A stretch of DNA of 64,000 nt from Epiperipatus broadwayi (Eukaryota; Onychophora; Udeonychophora; Euonychophora; Peripatidae), in contig JAQFVV010000204.1 in assembly GCA_028023455.1 (NCBI GenBank), positions 141,501 to 205,500 on the forward strand, written 5' to 3'. How positions within the stretch are numbered: position 1 is the stretch's first letter; every line of letters starts with the position of its first letter. Below are positions 57,211 through 64,000 of this stretch, one piece after another. The notes under the pieces are model-generated. The model was not told the DNA's origin. It was given only the letters and a program-made list of their open reading frames with translations, and searched no databases. The position numbers were made by a program, and so were the translations under genes.

Positions 57211-57663
57211 TTGTTCTAGTAGCATAAATTCCATCCTCTTATCTATTATAGAATTTAAGCAATGACAATATTTTATAAATATACTTAAAAAATATCTATA
57301 TACTTAAAAAAACATTCATATTTGAATAAATTTGGAGTCAACACTCTTAGTTTGACACAACCTTTTGCTAAATTAATATAAATGAAATATTTTAGCTCAA
57401 AATATTTCTCAATATTATTGTATATATGATTTTCTATTAAAAACAGCATAGATTTTAATGTGAAATGACTCACTCCAGCATTATAATTCCAGTGAAAGAA
57501 AACAATAAAATAAAATATAAACAGAGTCACAGATCACATGACCCATTCTCTTAAGCTTGTAAGGTATAAACAATGAGCATTGCCAATTGCTCAACAAGAT
57601 TTGTGATAAATGCTTAGCCAGAGAAAGCATTTAAAATATCTCTGTCAGGAACCCTCCCCCCAA

Positions 57664-57706
57664 ACCTCTGACCATGGTTTCATGCTTTGGCACTCCTCAG
57701 AGAGGG
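57664..57706 (-). ncRNA. Type I hammerhead ribozyme, complete conserved core, family 3
   Basis: Read on the minus strand: stem I strand CCTCT (57701-57705), core CTGAGGA (57694-57700), stem II GTGC-CAAA-GCAT (57682-57693; three Watson-Crick pairs plus a closing G-T), GAA (57679-57681), stem III ACC-AT-GGT (57671-57678), cleavage-site C (57670), stem I partner AGAGG (57665-57669). Every invariant hammerhead position (C3, U4, G5, A6, G8, A9, G12, A13, A14, the A15.1-U16.1 pair and H17) is present. Short stem III ribozymes of this kind are known from retrozymes and Penelope-like elements, where cleavage often works best as dimers. Cleavage here is predicted, not shown. Confidence 0.85.
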
Positions 57707-58057
57707 TGTTAGAATAGCTTCATACACTGGATCTAAAAATATCAACCCAAAGCCAGCATTTATCTAAAAATTATCTATTGAGTGGAAAATCTGAAATTTT
57801 CAGACACCTACATTCCTTCAAACCCAGATAACCAACTCAAAAAGCTATATGGAGCTGACAGATCTTCAGCCAATCCATATATTAATAGTCTTAGCAATAT
57901 AACATTACATAAGACTTAAAGCAGAGACTATAAGTAGCCAAATAAAAAATAGTCATAGAACATATGACCCCATTCTCTTAAGCTTGTAAGATATAAACAA
58001 TGAGCATTGCCAATTTTACAAGCTTCGTGATAAATGCTCTGTCAGGAACCCTCCCCA

Positions 58058-58100
58058 ACCTCTGACCATTGTTTCATACTTTGGCACTCTTTAGAGAGGC
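58058..58100 (-). ncRNA. Hammerhead motif with core mutations, family 3
   Basis: Minus strand: CCTCT, core CTAAAGA (58088-58094, two transitions from CTGAGGA), stem II GTGCCAAAGTAT, GAA (58073-58075), a stem III with one mismatch, C (58064), AGAGGT (58058-58063). Five-base stem I intact. Probably inactive. Confidence 0.6.
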
Positions 58101-58361
58101 ACTAGAATATCTTCAGACACAAGATCTACATGCTGAAGATCTCTCAGCTCCATATAACTATTTGAGTTGAATAGCTGGGTTTGAAGACATTTAGGTGTCT
58201 GAAAATTTCAGATTTCCCACTCTATTATTTGAGTTGAATAGCTGGGTTTGAAGACATTTAGGTGTCTGAAAATTTCAGATTTTCCACTCAATAGATAACT
58301 TTTAGATAAATGCTGGATTTGGGTTGGTATTTTTAGATCTAGTGTCTGAAGCTACCCTAGT

Positions 58362-58404
58362 ACTTCTCTGAGGAGTGCCAGAGCACAAAACCATGATCAG
58401 AGGT
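58362..58404 (+). ncRNA. Hammerhead motif, single G12 to A change, family 3
   Basis: ACTTCT (58362-58367), perfect core CTGAGGA (58368-58374), perfect stem II GTGC-CAGA-GCAC (58375-58386), AAA in place of GAA (58387-58389), stem III ACCATGAT, C (58398), AGAGGT (58399-58404). Only the catalytic G12 is altered, so the fold is preserved but catalysis should be lost. Confidence 0.75.
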
Positions 58405-58783
58405 TCGGGAGAGGGGTTCTGCCAAAGATATTTTAAATGATTTCTCTGGCTAAGCATTTATCACAAAGCTTGTTGAGCAATTGGCAATGCTCATTGTTTA
58501 TATCTTATAAGCTTAAGAGAATGGGGTCATGCGATCTATGACTGTTTTTATTTGACTATTTATAGTCTCTGCTTTAAGTCTTATGTAATGTTATATTTCT
58601 AAGACTACAATATATGGTTTGGCTGAAGATCTCTCAGCCTCATATAGCTATTTGCGTTGGATAGCTGGGTTTGAAGACATGTAGGTGTCTGAAATTTTCA
58701 GATTTTTCACTCAATAGATAACTTTTATATAAATGCTGGCTTTGGGTTGGTATTTTTAGATCTAGTGTCTGAAACTATCTTAG

Positions 58784-58827
58784 CACATTTCTGAGGAGTG
58801 CCAAAGCACAAAACCATGGTCAGAGGT
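58784..58827 (+). ncRNA. Hammerhead motif, G12 to A change, family 3
   Basis: Core CTGAGGA (58791-58797), stem II GTGC-CAAA-GCAC (58798-58809), AAA instead of GAA (58810-58812), stem III ACC-AT-GGT (58813-58820), C (58821), AGAGGT (58822-58827). The 5' stem I strand has drifted (ACATTT), leaving only three pairs. Confidence 0.7.
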
Positions 58828-58915
58828 TGGGGGGGGGTTCTTGACATATATTTTAAATGCTCTCTCTGGCTAAGCATTTATCACAAAGCTTGTTGAGCAA
58901 TTGGCAAAGATCATT

Positions 58916-61754
58916 CATAGCTTAAAACAATAAAATGACTTTATTTACATTTTTTTATTCTAAAATCTATCGATACATTAGCACTGTGTCAAGTTAATCT
59001 ATATAAATATTATAAACCCTAAATACTATCCTATTAACCTAGCTCATCAGTCATTTTTGGACTTGATGAATGCATGAATGGTTTTGCTCTGACACAGCAT
59101 AAATAGCCTATTCTACACATGTCAAATTAGGAAAATTAATACTTATTATAACCCTGACATTTGCATATTAAGTCTCAGTTACACCAGTGGCTTACTCTCA
59201 TATATGAAACATTGTTTCTTTTCCTGTAAAACAAGTAAAGATGATTTATGAATCTATTACTAAAATGCATGGCAGGTCTTTACATCTGTTATTATACTTT
59301 ATGACATTCATATCATAATATTCAATATAACTTTAGCTATAATATATCATTCATATGACTGAAGAATTTGCCATCATCATTTTGTCTGAAATGACTAATT
59401 TTCATGATTAAAGGGTTACGATATTCTTGCATTGTAGACTCTTTTTACTAATAGTTTTTTCTGGAGACTGGACTGGCATTCAACTGTTAAGAGAATGACC
59501 ATCAACTTGCAAAGATGAGATCAACAAAGAATCCTACCATTGGACCATACATACTATGAAAATCAGGAGAATGATCTCAATTTAAACACTGTTATGTATA
59601 ACAAAAAAAACTATTTAACTTGCTCAAGTTCTTTAAAAATAAATTCTTGATAATCTTCTTGAGATGTAAAGGCAGGTGTACAACTTTAGAATATGCTTTG
59701 CTTATTTTCTCTGATTCTTAGAGTCAAGGGGTTCATGAGAGGACTATTTTAACTGACCATGATAAATGATGCAAAATATCACCCTTGAAAATGGGCTAAT
59801 ATAGTGTTGAAACAGAAACATTTTAAAAAATTACATGAAATCATTGTACCATCATTTCATTAATAAAATGCTCCATCCATTGTCAGTACTGAAAGCAAAA
59901 CTATACAAACTCAAGCAATCAAAGATCATTCATTCTCCACAGCTTTAAATCTGTGATTTTGTCTTTTTTCAAGATGCCTATAACAACATCTTGCTGTGGA
60001 TGATACACTCTTCAACTCATTTCTAGAGCTATATTTTAATGGAATATCACAATTTTTTTCATTTAAGTTTATCTGTTTGGTTTTGGCTCTTCAAATGATT
60101 GATGTCTCTTCCTGTTCCTCCATGGTCTGGCATCACTTTTCTCTGTGTTTCCAATGCATGAATAGTGTAGAGTTATGAAATTTTTCCCATTGTTTATTTG
60201 TATAGTTATGGGGCTCATATAAATTTGCATTGAGAAAATATACCACCTGAATAATCAATTGTCTTCCCATCAATGCTCATAATCATTTGCTCAATTCTAA
60301 ATAGTCAATTATGTCAAATTATTACAATAATCTGCCTTTTGGTAAAACTGCAGGCATCCAAGGTTCTCAGCTTGGCCACTGGTCTTCTAATTACTGAGAA
60401 TAAGCTTCTGTACACTTCATATGAAATCTTTTCTACATTATCTGATATTTAATAGCCTCCTGGAATTCATCTGTTATTAAGTTGTTCACCAATGCCTCTC
60501 TATAACTACAAAATATCTCAGGTTGATAAAACAATGAGTCTCATCAGGCTTGAGAATCTTTTTGTAAGTGGCTGCATGTAATGACCAACTTAGATTTTTC
60601 TGATATTATACTGAGATTAAAGTATATTTGCAAGCTACTTAGATGCTCAGTCAGTGTTTCACCATTCTAACCTCAGAATAACTGATTAATATCCATTTAC
60701 ATGTATCCCTCCATGATCAGTGTATTAAATTTTAAAGTTTTCACTTTTCTTTTACTTATCATATAATTATTCACATATTCAGAATTATTCAGTATCTTTT
60801 TCTTTTAGTTTGCTTGAATTTCTAACCCTGCATCTATCTTATATTTCTATATATTTTTGTTTCTTTAAGGTCCTTAACTTTACTCTCACTGTTCTCTTAT
60901 ACCAATTTATCAGTTACAATCTTTACATCACTAATTTTTCTAGATAATTTATTTACATTGCCTCCTCATTGATTGTTCACTTTCATTTTTATTTTCTACA
61001 ACTTGTTAAATTTTTAAACCTTTCCCTATTTTCTTTAGACTTTTCCTTCATTTTATTAAATCCCTTATCCTAGTCTTTCTTTAGAATCCCAATTTTGCTT
61101 AAACTCTATGCTCTTATCTTTTCACATGTCTATTTCATAGTTGTGTTTGTTTAAATCTCTTTTCACATTAATATTTCATGTCATGAAATCTTTCTTCACA
61201 TTTTTCTTGCATTTTACTAATTTTCCATTTTATCAAATTTCACCTCAACTTTTTCATTATTATTTCTTAAATTTCTTTTGTATTGGTTGTAGTATATTCT
61301 CTGTATCATGGATGTCTGAGTTTGTCCTTTCTGGTGAGTATCTTGTTACTTCTGTTTGATTTCTTTGATTTTTCATTATTTTTCATGTAGATCTCATTAA
61401 CATTTATTTAATCTGTTTCAATATTACAAATCTTTACTATTAATTAATCCTATTCCATATATTAGTACTGTTTACTATAGTCATATGATTAAATATTGTG
61501 ACCACTTTTCTCTTCAGCATGTTCCGCTACCTCACATTCAAACCATTTGAAACTCTTATCTTAGAGTTTAGGTTCATTTTATTTTTAGCCATTGCTAACC
61601 AAATGCCATTTTGCATCTACTTTAATTTTTATCTGTGCAAATTTTCTATTTTGATATTTCTATTATTAGTGGGTGTTGCTTAACAACTGCAACCAATTTC
61701 CTCTCAAGGTTTTATATTATTTTATTTTTTTAGATGAAACCTCATGTTGTTAGT
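58916..61754. other. AT-rich DNA; T-rich 60.7-61.4 kb, possible decayed minus-strand coding
   Basis: No gene supported. From about 59.4 to 61.4 kb the minus strand shows longish hydrophilic but broken frames (Lys/Glu-rich at 60.7-61.4 kb). They could be the remains of a retroelement, but I cannot identify any motif. Plus frames at 59996-60178, 61141-61359 and 61498-61683 are Phe-rich low-complexity translations. Confidence 0.35.
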
Positions 61755-63650
61755 GTAAATTATGTAATGGGACAGTTATTTGAAAACTGAATATCTTATT
61801 TACTCTTCTAAAATATAATTTTATTTGATCAATTTTAAAAATATCATTTAATTATAGGTCTTTAATTAATGAATATGGATGTGATTTTCTGAAGGAAAGA
61901 ATATGATGAATGAGCAGCAATTGTAATATACCTGAGTACACACCCTCTAAAAGCTCAGCTGAGGAAACTGTTCCTTTCTAGATAAGATAAGCTGTCCAAA
62001 AGATTAAAATGCCATGAGACTAATAATTTTATATAATAATATTTATTAACCCGATAATAACAAAATAAAACAAACCAATTAATAAATCATCCCCACATAC
62101 AGATAAATATTTCACATAGTTATAATATACTCCATAAATTATTATAAGATATTAAAACAGCATTATGCTGTTGCACATGCACTTTGAAGATTTTAACTAT
62201 AAATGAATGAATACTAGCACTCAACCACATGATAAAGTCTTTGGAAAAGATAGAATGTTCATCTAACTTTTCAAACCCAAATGCTTTTGTATGGGTGAAT
62301 CTTAAGTGTTTGAAAGTGAAAGCGTGAATATATTAAATAATCACTTTAAATTACTATTACATGCTTGAATAAAAGACACTAATGAAATTTACTAGAATTT
62401 ACGATAAGTCATTCTTCTTATTTGATATTAAATGTATGTAAATAAATCATTTTTATATAGCGCGATGTTTGTAAACTGTAATATTTAAAACAGCATTATG
62501 CTGTTGCACATGCGCTTTGAAGATTTTAACTATAAATGAATGAATACTAACACTCAACCACATGATAAAGTCTTTGGAAAAGATAGAATAGCCATCTATC
62601 TTTTCGAACCCAAATGCTTTTGTATGGGTGAATCTTAAGTGTTTGAAAGTGAAAGCGTGAATATATTAAATAATCACTTTAAATTACTATTACATGCTTG
62701 AATGAAAGACTTTATCATGTGGTTGAGTATTAGTATTCATTCATTTATAGTTAAAATCTTTAAAGCACATGTGCAACAGCGTAATGCTGTTTTAAATATT
62801 ACAGTTTACAAACATCGCGCTATATAAAAATGATTTATTTACATACATTTAATATCAAATAAGAAAAATGACATATCATAAATTCTAGTAAATTTCATTA
62901 GCGTCTTACATTCAAGCATGTAATAGTAATTTAAAGTGATTATTTAATATATTCACGCTTTCACTTTCAAACACTTAAGATTCACCCATACAAAAGCGTT
63001 TGAGTTCAAAAAGATAGATGGCCATTCTATCTTTTCCAAAGACTTTATCATGTGGTTGAGTATTAGTATTCATTCATTTATAGTTAAAATCTTCAAAGCG
63101 CATGTGCAACAGCATAATGCTGTTTTAAATATTACAGTTTACAAACATCGCGCTATATAAAAATGATTTATTTATAAGATATTAAATAAGATATACAGAA
63201 ATATAGCACTAAATATAATCCAACATTTTAAATACAAAATAAATAAATTTCTGATGTGCATTATCTCTTTTCAATAAATATGTTAACATCTTACTGCTAC
63301 AGCTTTTTCTCGAATGTCAAGTATGAACATACTAATAAAACAAAACACATAAAAAACTAAACAAAACGTTTCAATTTCCTTTGAACAAAGCAGTTTCAAT
63401 TAAACAAATGTCTTATAATTTTTCTAATGGTCCATTTGCTTTAAAAATCCTTCTTTCTTATTTCATAGTTTTTATTGTGTCTTAGAAAGCGATTTTTTTG
63501 TCTCTTTTTTTTAAAAAAAAAACACACAATGTTGGCTTAATTTTCTGTGACAATTAAATTTCTATTAGATTCACATTGAACTACCCATATGATAAACATC
63601 GGTCTTATTAAAGAGGTTGTCAAAAATTAGATTAAAGAAATAATATAGCA
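61755..63650. repeat. Dispersed repeat, copy D, interrupted by the 62157-63171 insertion
   Basis: Left half 61755-62156 and right half 63172-63650 align with 54950-55890. The two halves are separated by the tandem/inverted element described next. Confidence 0.85.
62157..63171. mobile_element. 1,015-bp insertion of head-to-head 333-bp units with 15-bp target duplication
   Basis: About 1.65 plus-oriented units (62157-62708; ACAGCATTATGCTG recurs after 333 bp) meet about 1.4 inverted units (62709-63171). TTATAAGATATTAAA flanks both sides (62142-62156 and 63172-63186), and the paralogue at 55330 has one copy of it, so this is a true insertion with a 15-bp target-site duplication. Each unit holds a near-palindrome AACAGCATTATGCTGTT and, in the better copies, a 10-bp hairpin GAAAAGATAG...CTATCTTTTC (62577-62605). 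It is richer in CpG than its surroundings (TATAGCGCGATG). No ORF and no hammerhead core (no CTGANGA on either strand). The long variable target duplication suggests target-primed reverse transcription rather than a cut-and-paste transposon. Family unknown. Confidence 0.8.
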
Positions 63651-63699
63651 TTCGTTTAATAATACTCTGTGGGGGGTTTCAGTACTTCTGCATTATTTC

Positions 63700-63701
<2 letters not shown>

Positions 63702-63767
<66 letters not shown>
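63702..63767. repeat. (TTA)n microsatellite, tail of a minus-strand LINE-like element
   Basis: About 22 TTA units. Equivalent to an (AAT)n tail on the minus strand, contiguous with the 3' end described next. Confidence 0.9.
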
Positions 63768-63768
<1 letters not shown>

Positions 63769-64000
63769 CATCTTTCAAAGGACTTTATTCAATAACTTAA
63801 AAAAGATTATACAATTTTTTTACACATTATTCTTGATTATTATACAGACAGTCAATTGTTTGTAAAGCTGGCAGAGGTATAAAAGTTCACATATGTGCAG
63901 TAAGTTGTTTAAACTCCTGATTAAAGTTCACTATCATATAATGTTTTTTCAATGGTGGCAAGTTGTAACTTTTTCATTTGACATTTCTAAATCTTTTGCG
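63768..64000 (-). mobile_element. 3' end of a minus-strand LINE or SINE with the same terminus as elements 1 and 2
   Basis: On the minus strand the sequence ends TATTGAATAAAGTCC, TTTGAAAGATGATAAT, then (AAT)n. This is very like element 2's TTGAATAAAGTTCC, TTTGAAACATAAT. AATAAA provides the polyadenylation signal. The element continues beyond the window and no coding sequence is visible in the 233 bases present, so it could be a LINE or a SINE sharing the LINE's 3' end. Confidence 0.55.

Larger units (their letters stand above)
57535..58915. mobile_element. Hammerhead repeat family 3, head-to-head double tandem (about 1.4 kb)
   Basis: Two minus-oriented units (57535-58130; motif spacing 394 bp) are joined head-to-head at about 58135 to two plus-oriented units (58140-58915; motif spacing 423 bp). 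Unit blocks include TTGTTGAGCAATTGGCAATG, CTTAAGAGAATGGGGTCAT, AGTCTCTGCTTTAAGTCTTATGTAATG and GGGTTGGTATTTTTAGATCTAGTGTCTGAA. A 63-bp tandem duplication lies inside one unit (58160-58222 and 58223-58285). All four units carry a hammerhead motif. No coding was seen. Confidence 0.82.

Noticed and set aside
62157-63171. Hammerhead ribozyme in the 333-bp units
   Set aside because: Searched both strands for the CTGANGA core near GAAA; none found.

Overview
The window looks like non-coding nuclear DNA from an invertebrate animal. It is very AT-rich (roughly a quarter G+C by eye) and full of microsatellites and decayed retroelements. No bacterial-style gene, rRNA, intact tRNA or convincing host exon was found. 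Non-LTR retrotransposons, Ty3/gypsy and RTE remnants, tRNA-like B-box motifs and hammerhead-ribozyme repeats together point to a metazoan. The phylum cannot be fixed from the sequence; mollusc, cnidarian, flatworm or arachnid would all fit. Layout: (1) 1-11.5 kb holds two related non-LTR (LINE) retrotransposons in the same orientation. They sit in an (AAT)n tract inside an older repeat, and an uninterrupted paralogue of that repeat lies at 17.4-18.65 kb. Element 1 (about 0.5-6.2 kb) is nearly intact. Element 2 (about 6.4-11.5 kb) is badly decayed. Each has ORF1 (one CCHC knuckle and a polar tail) and ORF2 (APE endonuclease, reverse transcriptase, C-terminal CCHC motif, no RNase H). (2) 11.5-24.6 kb is AT-rich repeat debris: the paralogous repeat copies, a short MITE-like inverted repeat, a T-rich minisatellite and a tRNA-like SINE trace. 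(3) 24.6-27.6 kb carries a dead Ty3/gypsy pol and a dead RTE endonuclease, both on the minus strand. 30.4-31.9 kb carries a dead RTE reverse transcriptase on the plus strand. (4) 32-43 kb is mostly unannotated, with an old dispersed repeat present at 32.8 and 43.0 kb. (5) 44-59 kb contains four composite tandem/inverted repeats of three related families. Each repeat unit carries a type I hammerhead ribozyme motif. The best copy (57664-57706, minus strand) keeps every conserved core base. Paired stems covary between the families. This resembles retrozymes or the long repeats of Penelope-like elements. (6) 51.1-53.3 kb is a 2.2-kb nearly pure GATA/TATC tetranucleotide array. (7) 55-63.7 kb has a second paralogous repeat pair. 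One member is interrupted at 62157-63171 by a roughly 1-kb element made of head-to-head tandem units, flanked by a 15-bp target duplication; the other member supplies the empty site. The window ends in the 3' end of another minus-strand LINE-like element. The main biological theme is self-cleaving-RNA repeats and microsatellite-targeted retrotransposition, not host genes.
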